Assembly (NCBI GenBank): GCA_937952395.1 | Contig: CALFYV010000090.1 | Coordinates: 186,001-250,000, forward strand | DNA length: 64,000 bases | Direction of reading: 5' to 3' | From: an uncultured Bacteriovoracaceae bacterium | Lineage (GTDB): Bacteria; Bdellovibrionota; Bacteriovoracia; Bacteriovoracales; Bacteriovoracaceae | Shown: positions 16,772 through 26,330 of the stretch, one piece after another | How positions within the stretch are numbered: position 1 is the stretch's first letter | Layout of the letters: every line of letters begins with the position of its first letter | The notes under the pieces: generated by a model | Seen by the model: only the letters and a program-made list of their open reading frames with translations | What the model was told of the DNA's origin: nothing | Database searches by the model: none | Translations under genes and position numbers: made by a program

Positions 16772-18865
16772 ATGTTGACAGCACGTAGTATTTACTTGAG
16801 CAAGAAGAACAAGCTTATTGTTGACCGTGGAAGCCATGAGACTCCGGTCAAAGTTGTAGCTACCTTTGTCAAAAACCTGGAAGCATACGGTTTCACCGTA
16901 TCTAAGGCTCTTTTTGACAGGCTGTTGACCCTCTCCGTTCCTCAGTTGACTGATCTGTATGGGGACACTACTACCATTCTAAAGGAAATGGTTGGGGCTC
17001 ATCGTGTATTTAAGCCCTTCTATCCTAATTTTCCAAAGCAGGTCATGGAAGCTTCTGAGGCTGAATTGTATATTAATGCAATTCTCCATTATTGGCTTAC
17101 AGATTCTGAAGAAAAGCAAGTTGTTCCTCAATATGAGAAGGAAGACCGCCCAGAGTTGGATGAAGAAACCAAATTGCGTGTGATCGATTTGGGTTCCATT
17201 TCTGATTTTGAAAAATTATTTACCAAGTTAGTTGGTTCGAATTCCTCGATTTCAGCTACCGACAAGGAAATTGTTTCGTGGTTTGTTGAGAATTATAAGG
17301 ATGATATCAAGCGGCTCGTGCCAGATAGTATTCCACAAAAGGAACAACTTTCGTTTTTAATTGCTCACACCTTGAAGCATGTGGACAATGCTTCTTTCTT
17401 GGTTCAAAAGCTTAAGACACCAACAGATGTGTTGCGAGCGGCAGTTGCTATGTCCAATGGCGATGTTTCGTTAGCCGAGCCAACTAAATTTCGCAATTTT
17501 ACACGTAAGGAACGCAAGTTCTTGGTGTTGGCATTGGAATATTGCTATTCTGATTCATTTACTGAAGATTTGCTTAGATGGTCCGGAAGATGGACTCGCT
17601 TGGCTCACAATCTTCATATTGGCGAGTATAAAAAGGATTGTCCAAACATCCAAGAATCCTTCGATATCATTCGTAACAAAAAGCCATTTGTTACATTTAA
17701 TTCCAAGGTGGAATCTGCAATTCGAGGCGACGAACTAGAGAAGGCTGTTTCTCTCTTGTCTACTCGTCCTGGTGATTTTGCTCGACGCTTGGATAAAATT
17801 GTGCGCACCGATGGTAGAAACTATGTAATTGAAGCATTCAGTAAAGTTACTGATAAGATTTCTACGCCGGTGCTGTTGCAGACCTATCAGCATTTCCAGA
17901 ACCGTGAAAACAAGCAAGTTTTGCGCAGTTTTTTCCCAAAGGGAAATGTAGGCAAATTATTTGTAACAGAAAACAAGCCTTTGGCACCATTAGACCATAA
18001 GGTGGCAGGTTGCATTGTCAGCAATGTTCGCAAGGCATTGGTTGATCGTTTTTCTAAGCTTCCAAGCTTGGGTTCTGTTTACATTGATAAGCAGCTTAAA
18101 ACTCAATTTATTCCATCGGGCTTACGTTCGGCCAGCAAGTCGTTGAGAACGCTGGCTCGTGGATCAAGAGTTGATTTTGGATTCGATGGAGATACCATTA
18201 GATTTTTCTTGTGGTGGCAGAATGGCGGTGGCCGCACGGACATCGATCTTTCGAGCACCGTATTTACTGCTAATTGGACTCATTACATGGATGTTTCTTA
18301 TTATAATCTAAAAGATTGGGGTTGTCATCATAGCGGCGATATTGTTTCGGCTCCTCATGGCGCTTGCGAATTTATTGACATCACAATTAGCAAGTTTTTG
18401 GAAAAGAAACTTCGTTATGTGATGATGTGCATTAATTCATTCACCGGACAGAGCTTTTCTAGCTTGCCAGAGTGTTTTGCAGGCTGGATGGGCCGTGCCA
18501 ATCCTAATTCAGGAGAGGTTTTTGAGCCAAAAACTGTTTTAGACAAAGTGGATGTAACCGCCAACACCAAGGTGTGCATCCCAGTTGTTTTAGATTTAGT
18601 TGAACGTCAAGTAATTTGGTCTGACTTGGCTTTGACTTCTCGTGCGAGAGTAAATAATGTTCATAGAAATCGCAGAAGCTTGAATGCTATGGGTCGTGCC
18701 GTAGCTGATTTAAGCAAGCCAACTCTCTATGATTTGTTTGATATGCATGCTGAAGCCCGAGGTGAGAAAGTAGAAAACAAAAAGTACGCTGACACTGTTT
18801 TCTCATTGCATGAGGGAATTACACCATTTGATTCCGAAACCATTATGGCTGACTTTATGGTTTAA
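16772..18865 (+). CDS. TerD-type protein of the MXAN_6230/SCO0854 family
   Basis: 697 residues. The C-terminal part (about 465-640) follows the pattern of this tellurium-resistance-linked family: FLWWQNGGGRTDIDLS, HHSGDIVSAPHGACEFIDI, then FTGQSFSSLPECFAGWM and a DLVERQVIWSDL strand, a TerD-like calcium-binding fold. The N-terminal 440 residues are helical. TerD systems are linked to stress and phage defence in bacteria; the job in a phage is unknown. A good ribosome site (AAAGGAG) follows a long structured leader, and a terminator follows the stop, so it forms a single-gene, leader-controlled unit. Confidence 0.75.
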   Translation: MLTARSIYLSKKNKLIVDRGSHETPVKVVATFVKNLEAYGFTVSKALFDRLLTLSVPQLTDLYGDTTTILKEMVGAHRVFKPFYPNFPKQVMEASEAELYINAILHYWLTDSEEKQVVPQYEKEDRPELDEETKLRVIDLGSISDFEKLFTKLVGSNSSISATDKEIVSWFVENYKDDIKRLVPDSIPQKEQLSFLIAHTLKHVDNASFLVQKLKTPTDVLRAAVAMSNGDVSLAEPTKFRNFTRKERKFLVLALEYCYSDSFTEDLLRWSGRWTRLAHNLHIGEYKKDCPNIQESFDIIRNKKPFVTFNSKVESAIRGDELEKAVSLLSTRPGDFARRLDKIVRTDGRNYVIEAFSKVTDKISTPVLLQTYQHFQNRENKQVLRSFFPKGNVGKLFVTENKPLAPLDHKVAGCIVSNVRKALVDRFSKLPSLGSVYIDKQLKTQFIPSGLRSASKSLRTLARGSRVDFGFDGDTIRFFLWWQNGGGRTDIDLSSTVFTANWTHYMDVSYYNLKDWGCHHSGDIVSAPHGACEFIDITISKFLEKKLRYVMMCINSFTGQSFSSLPECFAGWMGRANPNSGEVFEPKTVLDKVDVTANTKVCIPVVLDLVERQVIWSDLALTSRARVNNVHRNRRSLNAMGRAVADLSKPTLYDLFDMHAEARGEKVENKKYADTVFSLHEGITPFDSETIMADFMV

Positions 18866-18882
18866 TATATAATTTGCTCTTT

Positions 18883-18915
18883 AAAGGGGACTCCCATTGG
18901 GAAGTCCCCTTTTTC
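18883..18915 (+). terminator. Rho-independent terminator
   Basis: A 10-bp stem (AAAGGGGACT/AGTCCCCTTT) extended by CCC/GGG inside, followed by TTTTTCT. It ends the TerD-type gene. Confidence 0.9.
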
Positions 18916-18917
18916 TG

Positions 18918-18946
18918 TTTACACCCACTAAATATTGCTTTATAAT
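18918..18946 (+). promoter_or_regulatory. Sigma70-like promoter
   Basis: TTTACA at 18918-18923, a 17-nt spacer, and TATAAT at 18941-18946, directly after the terminator and 24 bases before the sigma factor start. Confidence 0.8.
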
Positions 18947-18969
18947 GATCCTCACAGGAGGACAAGGCA

Positions 18970-19533
18970 GTGGGAACAACAGTTGAAATAAAGCCAGAAG
19001 AGCACTTGGGTTTGGTTTGCAAGGTTGTTTCAAAATATGTACCTAGGGGTATTCCTGTAGAGGATACAGAGGAATATGCCGATGGTGTTGTTGCTCTATT
19101 AGGTGCTGCCAAAAGTTATGATCCTGAGAAACACACTGAATTTTCTACTTATGCCTATATTGCCATTAAAAATGCATTGATTCGAAAATGGAACAGGCAA
19201 AAGTGTAAAAAAAGAGATGCTGTTGTTTCATCTCTAGACGATCAGGTAATTGTCGCCCCTGTTGACACTGGAAATTATGAATTTCTAAAGCTGATTTTCA
19301 AAGAGCACCCAAACGATACAGAAATTGATGTTCGCAACAAAAAGATTTTATTTGATTATTACATCAACGATATGACATTGCAGGAAATTGGCGATCAAAT
19401 GCACAGTCGTTATGGTCAAAAGAAGCCCGTGACCAAAGTATGTGTTAAACTTTATATTGATGCTGCAATTAAGCTGATCAGAAAACGATTTAATCTAGAT
19501 GATTTTTTGAGAATCGAAGAAATCCTCTCTTGA
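18970..19533 (+). CDS. Alternative sigma factor (sigma70 family), second copy
   Basis: 187 residues starting at GTG 18970, 10 bases after a strong CAGGAGG ribosome site. Region 2 is clear (GLVCKVVSKYVPRGIPVED, then GVVALLGAAKSYDPEKHTEF and STYAYIAIKNALIRKWNR). Region 4 (MTLQEIGDQM to the C terminus) is divergent. It has its own sigma70-like promoter, so it is probably made by host polymerase and then redirects it. It differs from the factor at 8255, so the phage carries at least two specificities. Confidence 0.82.
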   Translation: MGTTVEIKPEEHLGLVCKVVSKYVPRGIPVEDTEEYADGVVALLGAAKSYDPEKHTEFSTYAYIAIKNALIRKWNRQKCKKRDAVVSSLDDQVIVAPVDTGNYEFLKLIFKEHPNDTEIDVRNKKILFDYYINDMTLQEIGDQMHSRYGQKKPVTKVCVKLYIDAAIKLIRKRFNLDDFLRIEEILS

Positions 19534-19600
19534 AATATTGTTTTCATCTTTTAAGATAAAGTTCTGAACCAACTACTCAACTACTCACAGGACGATCAAA

Positions 19601-21493
19601 ATGAACGAGATCACTATCTTTAGCAATGGGATTGCCAGCAAATCAAGCAGTTATGATTTAGAAGCAGGTAAAAAGTTGAAAATTACTTTGCCTGTAAAAA
19701 AGGATCATTTGGGCGACGTTTTGGCTTCACTAAATGTATTTGGCGATGTGGATATGGTTTCGTTTCCCACATTCCCTCAAGAATCTGAAGGCGTTTTGAC
19801 TTTGGATTCAAATAACGTTTTCAGCGACATGGGCGAAAAACTAAGTGGTGTTCCGGTTACATTATATTTTACAGATAATAGAGACCCAGACTCAGGCACG
19901 ATCATTGGAACAGATATTGCTGTTGTTAATGAAAAAACAACTGTTGGCGCTTTGGTTTTGCTTACTGCGGCTGGAATTAGAAGTTATAATTTAAGCGGTC
20001 CTGGAAGCATTAAAACCATCACTATTCAAGATAAGGAAATTAAAAAAGAAGTTGAAAGGGCGTTAAATCGCAATCTTCAAAACATTAAGCCAAACAGCAC
20101 AGTTGTAGAATTTGAACTTGCAAACAAAAAAGAATTACGAGCGACTGCTCTTGTCCAATATTCGGTCCCTGCTGCTGCATGGAAGATTAGTTATCGTTTA
20201 AATCTTTCAGACAAAAATAATGAATTTTCTGGGCTGGCTATTGTTGACAACAACACAGAGGAAAATTGGGACAATGTAATAGTCTCAGTCGTTACTGGTG
20301 AGCCTATAACTTTTAGCACAGATGTTGCTCAAGCAAAGATTCCCGAGCGTCAACATGTGAATATTGTTAAACAAAAAGCCATCTCGGCAGTTGAGGTTGG
20401 TACAACTGCTTGTAGTTTTGGCGGCAGTCACAACGCAAATTCACGCACTTATGGCGGTTTAAATGAAGACGAAAATGTAAATTTTGTTTCTGCTTTCAAG
20501 TCTCAGGTTGAAGCAAGTGAAGAAGGAGATTTTTGTATATTTAAATCTCCTAATCCAACGACTATTCCAGCCCATAGTTCTTCTACAATTCCTGTGTTTA
20601 ATACCCAGCTTTCTAAAGCAAAGACTGTTCTTCATTATAATCAACAAAATCATTTGACTCGCCCTTATCGTTCTGTAGATTTGAAAAATGAAACCCCACA
20701 TAGTTTAGAACGTGGTATATGCACGGTTAATTTAAATGGAATTCATGCGGGCTCTTGCATTGTTCCAGCCATGAAGCAAGGGGAAAGTGCTTTGCTCCCC
20801 TACGCATTAGAAACTGGCGTTAAAGTTTCGGTAGTTCAATCCTATAATGATGTGAAAATTAAAAGAATTTTTACTCATAATGGTTCATTTGTTGTAGAAC
20901 AAGCACAAAGAATTGATACTGAATATACCATCAAAAATGTAAAAGACGAGCGTTTTACATTTTGCTTAGACCACCCTTGCTACGTTGATGAAAATGCTTT
21001 GGTTAATGCAAGAATTGAGGATGATTATCTTGATGGACAATATAAAGATGGTATTTACAAGTTTAATTTTGATTTAAATGCTAAACAAGAGGTTGTTGCC
21101 GAAGTGAGGCAAATTAATGTAGAGCAAACTTCATTGGTAATCAACAATAATTCTTATTTCAATATTTACCATGATTACATTGCCAATAATGGACCTTTGA
21201 CCAAAGTTAAAGAATTTGCAGATGTTGTAAAAGCTTGTGAAGAGGTTTCAGAAATTCAATTGAAGATTAAGAACGCTCAAAAAGAAATTAAAAAGCTTGA
21301 GGAAAAATCTGTTCGTTTACGTGATAATCTTGCCTCAATAGAGAATGCAAAATGGCAAAATGACTTGATACACTGCGAAGACAAAATAGATTCTCTTAAC
21401 GAGTCTTTGACAGAACTTGCAGATAAAGAGCAAAAAGCTATTACTAAAGTAATCAATATGTTGAGCAAAATTTCAGAAGAAATCTTATTTTAA
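19601..21493 (+). CDS. DUF4139 domain protein
   Basis: 630 residues, no signal peptide. The centre carries the DUF4139 pattern: SVPAAAWKISYRLNLSD, GLAIVDNNTEENWDNVIVSV and VTGEPITFS. Beta-rich surroundings and a C-terminal coiled coil (about 545-625, with many Lys/Glu heptads) are visible. Bacterial members are usually exported; this one appears cytoplasmic or virion-associated. Function is not established. It ends at a strong bidirectional terminator. Confidence 0.65.
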   Translation: MNEITIFSNGIASKSSSYDLEAGKKLKITLPVKKDHLGDVLASLNVFGDVDMVSFPTFPQESEGVLTLDSNNVFSDMGEKLSGVPVTLYFTDNRDPDSGTIIGTDIAVVNEKTTVGALVLLTAAGIRSYNLSGPGSIKTITIQDKEIKKEVERALNRNLQNIKPNSTVVEFELANKKELRATALVQYSVPAAAWKISYRLNLSDKNNEFSGLAIVDNNTEENWDNVIVSVVTGEPITFSTDVAQAKIPERQHVNIVKQKAISAVEVGTTACSFGGSHNANSRTYGGLNEDENVNFVSAFKSQVEASEEGDFCIFKSPNPTTIPAHSSSTIPVFNTQLSKAKTVLHYNQQNHLTRPYRSVDLKNETPHSLERGICTVNLNGIHAGSCIVPAMKQGESALLPYALETGVKVSVVQSYNDVKIKRIFTHNGSFVVEQAQRIDTEYTIKNVKDERFTFCLDHPCYVDENALVNARIEDDYLDGQYKDGIYKFNFDLNAKQEVVAEVRQINVEQTSLVINNNSYFNIYHDYIANNGPLTKVKEFADVVKACEEVSEIQLKIKNAQKEIKKLEEKSVRLRDNLASIENAKWQNDLIHCEDKIDSLNESLTELADKEQKAITKVINMLSKISEEILF

Positions 21494-21526
21494 AAAAGAG
21501 GGGCAAATTGCCCCTCTTTTTTTGTT
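21492..21526 (+). terminator. Bidirectional terminator
   Basis: A long stem (AAAAAGAGGGGCAA/TTGCCCCTCTTTTT) with A- and T-runs on both sides, between the convergent DUF4139 and beta-helix genes. Confidence 0.9.
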
Positions 21527-21532
21527 TTCATC

Positions 21533-22534
21533 TTAGCCTTCCCATACTAGGAACTGGCCAGCAGGGCCGGAACCACCACGGGCATCAACTAATATTTGTT
21601 GCATTTTGGCTTGAGCGGCACTAATCAATTCAGAATTATCTAGGGTGTAGGTTCCCCATCTAACATCTACATCATTGACTACTGTGGCCACTCCTGGCAC
21701 TAGTTTATGAACACGCATATTTTTCAAGTTAATCTTTAAATGACTGCTGCTTGAAGAATAATAGTGATCTGTAACACAGGCCATTCTTGGAGCACTAAAG
21801 CCTGTTCCACCGCCATAAACAGCATTGAGTCCCTGCATCCAAAACTGACAATTGCTAATATTTGCTGTGCCGCTTCTCATCACGACGCCAGCTAGAACAC
21901 CACCAGAAACTTCATTGTTTCGGCTAGATTCTCCATAGCTTTGAGAATAATTTGCATTTCCGTAAAATTTGCAATTATCTACTGTTAGATCGTATTGGGC
22001 GCCACCACTGTTGTTCAAGGCAATGCCTTGGCGTGCAAAGTAAAATGTCGAATTTGTAAATGACATTTTTTTGGTGCCTTGTGACCAATCGTAAAACAAC
22101 CAATCGTTGTTATATCGACCATTAAGCACGCAATAATCAAAACTTACTTCGGCATCCATACCAGTATTCCAGCCGATCATGCCGCCATCTTCGTAAACGT
22201 TGTGACAATTTCCTGTAAATTTGAAATTGTAAAAGCTTGCTTTGTTTGGCAAAATAAAACCAGTCGAAGCTCCAGGTTTGGCTTCCGAACCATCAATGGT
22301 TACACGAGTGATAAACTCTTGTCTTTTCTTTCCTTTATAATTACAGGCTGGTAAATGGAAAATGTAATCTTTACCAAAATCAGCAACAATTTTACCGGAA
22401 AATTCTAATGTATCTTCTGGCTGAATATCAGCACGAATATCGTCTATAGCAGAGCGAAGTGTGTTGCCCCATTCAATTGGGTTAGAAACTTCTGCGACTT
22501 CTAAAAGTAATTCGTCTCCACGAATCCATTTCAT
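21533..22534 (-). CDS. Right-handed beta-helix protein, likely tail or surface protein
   Basis: 333 residues. After a helical start, the sequence shows the Asn- and Gly-rich turn pattern of pectate-lyase-like beta helices (VSFDYCVLNGRYNNDW, MSFTNSTFYFARQGIALNN, LTVDNCKFYGNANY, ANISNCQFWMQG). No catalytic residues are identified and there is no signal peptide. Tail fibres and depolymerases commonly use this fold. A GGAGAAAA ribosome site precedes the start. It faces the DUF4139 gene across a shared terminator. Confidence 0.65.
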   Translation of the reverse strand: MKWIRGDELLLEVAEVSNPIEWGNTLRSAIDDIRADIQPEDTLEFSGKIVADFGKDYIFHLPACNYKGKKRQEFITRVTIDGSEAKPGASTGFILPNKASFYNFKFTGNCHNVYEDGGMIGWNTGMDAEVSFDYCVLNGRYNNDWLFYDWSQGTKKMSFTNSTFYFARQGIALNNSGGAQYDLTVDNCKFYGNANYSQSYGESSRNNEVSGGVLAGVVMRSGTANISNCQFWMQGLNAVYGGGTGFSAPRMACVTDHYYSSSSSHLKINLKNMRVHKLVPGVATVVNDVDVRWGTYTLDNSELISAAQAKMQQILVDARGGSGPAGQFLVWEG

Positions 22535-22553
22535 AATTTTTCTCCTTAAAGTA

Positions 22554-22581
22554 TTGTATTCGAAATTATCTATGCTATAAT
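22554..22581 (+). promoter_or_regulatory. Promoter TTGTAT-16-TATAAT
   Basis: TTGTAT at 22554-22559, a 16-nt spacer ending TGC, and TATAAT at 22576-22581, placed between the divergent beta-helix gene and the aminotransferase gene. Confidence 0.7.
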
Positions 22582-22617
22582 AGCTCAGAGAAATTTGGGA
22601 ATTTTATAGGAAAAAAC

Positions 22618-23835
22618 ATGAATAATTGGCAAGATTGTTTAGTTCCTGGCAATGTTCCAATGGTGGATTTTAAATCCAGCAATGGTTCTTGGATGGTAGA
22701 TGTAAATGGAAATAAGTATTTAGATTGCCACGCACAATATGCCAGCCAAGCATTAGGGTGGAATCATCCTGCTCTTTTAAATATTGATTATGCCAATGTT
22801 GTGAAATTGGCAAATCCAGATTTTCATTCTGAAATTTATATGAATTTTGTTAAGGCATTTAAATCGGTCGCTTACAATTTCAAAAAGTTCTTTTTCATTG
22901 ATGGTGGAACTCTTGGTGTTGAGAATGCTTTAAAAGCGGCCTTCGATTGGAAGTCTCAAAAATTAGGATGGGATGAAGATCGTGTAAATGAATTGGATGT
23001 GGTGCATTTTAAACAAGCTTTTCATGGTCGTTCTGGCTATACTTTGTCTCTTACAAACACCGACCCCAAAAAGACAAGGTTGTTTCCTAAATTTAATTGG
23101 ACTCGTGTTCATAATCCTAAAATTAGATATCCAATTTTAGATGAATCTATTTATCAAGAAGAAGCAGATTCTCTTAATCATATTGAAGATGCATTAAAGC
23201 GAAACAATGTGGCAGCGGTGTTGTTGGAACCTATTCAAGGGGAAGGTGGCGACAATCATTTTAGAGATCGCTTTTTACAAGAGTTGCGCAAATTAGTTGA
23301 CAGATATGAAACAATGTTGGTGTTTGACGAAGTTCAAACAGGATTGGGAATGACCGGAGAAATGTGGTGTCATGAACATTTCGGGGTGGTTCCTGATTTA
23401 ATGGCTTTTGGAAAGAAAACACAGGTCTGTGGTTTTTGTGCAACGGAAAAAATAGATGAAATAGAACATAATGTATTAAATACGCCTTATCGTATTTGTT
23501 CTACTTGGGGCGGCAATACTTTGGACATGTTGCGAGCTACTGAAATTATCAAGGCGATTGTAGATGAGGGTTTAGTAGACAACGCTTATCGTGTTGGGAA
23601 TTATTTGTTAAATGTTTTGAGAGAAATACCGGGAATATTCAATGTTAGGGGTCGAGGACTGATGATTGCTTTTGATCTAACGACTCCTGATCGTAGAGAT
23701 GAAGTTCTTACTAGGCTTCGTGAGCATCTTTTGATCTTGCCTTGTGGCGAAAAATCAATAAGATTACGTCCTCACTTAACGATTTCGCAAGGCGAAGCAG
23801 AATTAGTTTTTAATTACATTAGAAGATGTGTTTAA
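22618..23835 (+). CDS. lat: L-lysine 6-aminotransferase-like enzyme
   Basis: 405 residues, class-III PLP aminotransferase. The LAT hallmarks are strong: FFFIDGGTLGVENALKAAFD, HFKQAFHGRSGYTLSLTNT, LLEPIQGEGGDNHF, VFDEVQTGLGMTGEMW and AFGKKTQVCG, where Lys266 or 267 should hold PLP. LAT moves the epsilon-amino group of lysine to 2-oxoglutarate, giving allysine. The enzyme is usually a secondary-metabolism or catabolic protein and is unusual in a phage. It is a single gene with its own promoter. Substrate specificity is inferred from similarity alone. Confidence 0.85.
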   Translation: MNNWQDCLVPGNVPMVDFKSSNGSWMVDVNGNKYLDCHAQYASQALGWNHPALLNIDYANVVKLANPDFHSEIYMNFVKAFKSVAYNFKKFFFIDGGTLGVENALKAAFDWKSQKLGWDEDRVNELDVVHFKQAFHGRSGYTLSLTNTDPKKTRLFPKFNWTRVHNPKIRYPILDESIYQEEADSLNHIEDALKRNNVAAVLLEPIQGEGGDNHFRDRFLQELRKLVDRYETMLVFDEVQTGLGMTGEMWCHEHFGVVPDLMAFGKKTQVCGFCATEKIDEIEHNVLNTPYRICSTWGGNTLDMLRATEIIKAIVDEGLVDNAYRVGNYLLNVLREIPGIFNVRGRGLMIAFDLTTPDRRDEVLTRLREHLLILPCGEKSIRLRPHLTISQGEAELVFNYIRRCV

Positions 23836-23894
23836 TCCCACCCGCCCGTGCTTGGGCAAATTAACACAAATCTAATGTGTTTTCATCTTGCATA

Positions 23895-23915
23895 ATTCTA
23901 GTAGATAACTAGAAT
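23895..23915 (+). promoter_or_regulatory. Inverted repeat, possible operator
   Basis: A perfect 8-bp inverted repeat, ATTCTAGT and ACTAGAAT separated by 5 bases, 41 bases upstream of the prepilin-like gene. It is not followed by a T-run, so it reads as a dimeric repressor site rather than a terminator. Confidence 0.5.
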
Positions 23916-23955
23916 ATCTAGCTGGACATTTTTTGTTTAATAGGTTTTATAAATC

Positions 23956-25005
23956 ATGAAAAAAGGTTTCACACTAATAGAATTGATGGTCAGCATTACC
24001 ATTGTTGGTGTGTTGATGGCATTGGCGTTAGTTGCCATCAATCGTGTAAGAGAAAGCAGCAGAAGAGCCCAATGTTTTTCAAATATGAAAAATGTCGGCA
24101 CTGCTCTTCATTCTTTCTATGATGCTCGCAATCAATATCCACCCGCTTCAGAATGGTCAACGCCCGGTGAACCTCTTGGTAACAACAGGTATCCAATCGG
24201 GGTTATAGATAGGGTTACTGCAACTACCGAAGATGATAGGTTGAAAGGCAACTGGTGTATCTACTTATTGCCATTCTCAGAAGAACAAAGTGTTTATGAT
24301 AATTTTGATTCTAGAAAGCCGTTACACGAACAGGAAATGGTTTATTCAGTCGATATTCCATTTTTGAAATGTCCTTCTGATGGATATAACACTTTGGACA
24401 ATCATTATCAAAGAAGCTTTACTGTAAAAAATAAAGGATATGCAAGAGCCAATTATGCATTAAATGCAGGAACAAACAAGGCATGTATGGTTAATGTTAG
24501 AGAAGAAGACGACCCTCCTTGCCCCGATGGTTGGACAGCAGGTGGAAATAATTTAGAAATAAATAATTCGCAACTATGGGGCAGTGGAATTGGCGGGGTG
24601 AATAAAACTTTTAGAAATGGTGACTTCCCCAGCGGACTAAGCAACGTAGTAGCTTTTGACGAGGTTTTGGTTGGTCGTCATGAATGGGATCGCCGTGGTG
24701 CCTGGGCTCTAGGCTTTGCTGGCGCAAGTATTACGGCTGTGCATGGTGGTGGTCCAAATGGCGGCGCAGATGAAATTACCGGATGTTCTAAAATACCTGT
24801 TTCTTATTTAAGAGATTTGCCATGTAGTCCCGTTGAGTCCAATATGATTAAAGAAGTTAATATGCAAGGTTACTCCCGCAGCGCACATCCTGGAGGCGTG
24901 TGTGTGCTGTTGTTAGATGGTTCTGTTAAATTTATTGATGACGATATTGATAAAGATTTATGGCGTGAAATTCACCGGCGTGACAGCAGCAAAATTATAG
25001 AATAA
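23956..25005 (+). CDS. DUF1559 prepilin-like protein
   Basis: 349 residues. It begins with a type IV prepilin N terminus (KKGFTLIELMVSITIVGVL: cleavage between G and F, Glu at +5) and continues into the DUF1559 domain (SSRRAQCFSNMKNVGTALH, then a C-terminal GGVCVLLLDGSVKFIDDDI), a family expanded in planctomycetes. It would be inserted in the inner membrane and could be cut by a host prepilin peptidase. It heads the envelope cassette. Finding it in a phage is a strong pointer to a planctomycete host. Confidence 0.9.
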   Translation: MKKGFTLIELMVSITIVGVLMALALVAINRVRESSRRAQCFSNMKNVGTALHSFYDARNQYPPASEWSTPGEPLGNNRYPIGVIDRVTATTEDDRLKGNWCIYLLPFSEEQSVYDNFDSRKPLHEQEMVYSVDIPFLKCPSDGYNTLDNHYQRSFTVKNKGYARANYALNAGTNKACMVNVREEDDPPCPDGWTAGGNNLEINNSQLWGSGIGGVNKTFRNGDFPSGLSNVVAFDEVLVGRHEWDRRGAWALGFAGASITAVHGGGPNGGADEITGCSKIPVSYLRDLPCSPVESNMIKEVNMQGYSRSAHPGGVCVLLLDGSVKFIDDDIDKDLWREIHRRDSSKIIE

Positions 25006-25013
25006 GGAATTTA

Positions 25014-26330
25014 TTGAAAATGACAGCAGTTTTAGCTGGCGCTTTGATCGGCCTGGGTTTTCTTCCTTGTTTATGGCTTCTCACTTTGATTGGGCTTTAT
25101 TTAATATATCCAACTATATCATCGTTGTCTGTTAAGAGTATCCTTTACTCTACATTGGCAGGAGTGTTTTATATGGCTTCTGCACAATGTTGGATGTTTG
25201 TAGCAAAACACGGCGACAGATTTTGGCACGCCTGTTGGTTGTCTTTGGTAATTGGATTGTTCTGGGCTGTGCTTCCAATATGTTTTTATTTATTTAGAAG
25301 AATAAAACTTTTAGCTTTTAGTTTTTCTTTTGCTATATTGGAGCTTTCTTATCGCTATATTTGGAAATATGTAGATGAACTTGGATGGTCTACATACAAC
25401 CTAGGAACATCTATAGATGAAATGCCTATCTTATTTCAAATGGCCGATATTGGTGGCGCCATATTAATTACCATGCTCTTGTGTTTAGCAATTTCGTTGT
25501 TTTATCATAAAAAATATTATTTGCTAGCATCATTGGTTCTGGTGATAACAATATATGGTGGCATTAGAATGAATGGTCGTTTTGAACCGAGCGAGCCCAT
25601 TACCCTAGTCAGTCGTCATGAAATAGAAAATATTAATGATATTAAAACCTCGTCGATTTTATTGACTTCAGAAGGACTTGGACTTCCTGAAATGAATTTT
25701 GACGATTCTAAATTGGTTGCACTTGGCCACTATAGATATGAGGGAGAAAGAAGATATTACCCAGACATAAATCGCCATAGACATGATAGAAAATACAATT
25801 CAGTTTTATTGCAAACTGCAAAAGACAAAAAAATATATGATAAAATAAACTGTGTCCCTTGGTCGGAATTTGAGCCATATAACCCGTTACTTAGCAGATA
25901 TGATCGTGGCAAAAATTGTGTGGCAATAAACCACAATGGAATAAATTATTCTTCTCTTATTTGTTATGATGTGGCCTTCCCTCAAACAGCACAAAAATGC
26001 TGCAAAGTAGGTGCAGATGTCATTTTAGTTTCTTCTACAGAAAGCCACGGTTTCAAGGGCTTTCTTGCTGCGGCTTTGTTGGCAAATACAAAATTTAGGG
26101 CAGTTGAAACTAGATTGCCAATAGTTCGTAATATTAGTGGTGGCTATTCTGGCTTGGTTGATTCTCGTGGTGTGTATGTGTCGAAGTTGCCCCTTTATTT
26201 AAATGAAACACACATAACTGAATCAGTTCCCATTGACAAAAGAATTTCTTGGTATTCTATTTGGGGAGATTGGTTCGTAGTATGCATTGTTGCATTGGGA
26301 TTTTTAATTGGCAAAAGGATCAAAGATTGA
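25014..26330 (+). CDS. lnt: Apolipoprotein N-acyltransferase-like protein
   Basis: About 438 residues; start at TTG 25014 or ATG 25020. Roughly seven hydrophobic segments in the first 190 residues are followed by a nitrilase-type domain. Likely catalytic triad: Glu in LLTSEGLG, Lys in YDKINCVPWSEFEPY (compare the KxxLVPFGEYVP of Lnt) and Cys in SLICYDVAFP. FRAVETRLPIVRNISGG matches the conserved RAVE block.  Lnt adds the third acyl chain to lipoproteins. It overlaps by ATGA with a gene for a lipoprotein, a plausible substrate. The soluble domain is divergent, so activity is inferred. Confidence 0.82.
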   Translation: MKMTAVLAGALIGLGFLPCLWLLTLIGLYLIYPTISSLSVKSILYSTLAGVFYMASAQCWMFVAKHGDRFWHACWLSLVIGLFWAVLPICFYLFRRIKLLAFSFSFAILELSYRYIWKYVDELGWSTYNLGTSIDEMPILFQMADIGGAILITMLLCLAISLFYHKKYYLLASLVLVITIYGGIRMNGRFEPSEPITLVSRHEIENINDIKTSSILLTSEGLGLPEMNFDDSKLVALGHYRYEGERRYYPDINRHRHDRKYNSVLLQTAKDKKIYDKINCVPWSEFEPYNPLLSRYDRGKNCVAINHNGINYSSLICYDVAFPQTAQKCCKVGADVILVSSTESHGFKGFLAAALLANTKFRAVETRLPIVRNISGGYSGLVDSRGVYVSKLPLYLNETHITESVPIDKRISWYSIWGDWFVVCIVALGFLIGKRIKD

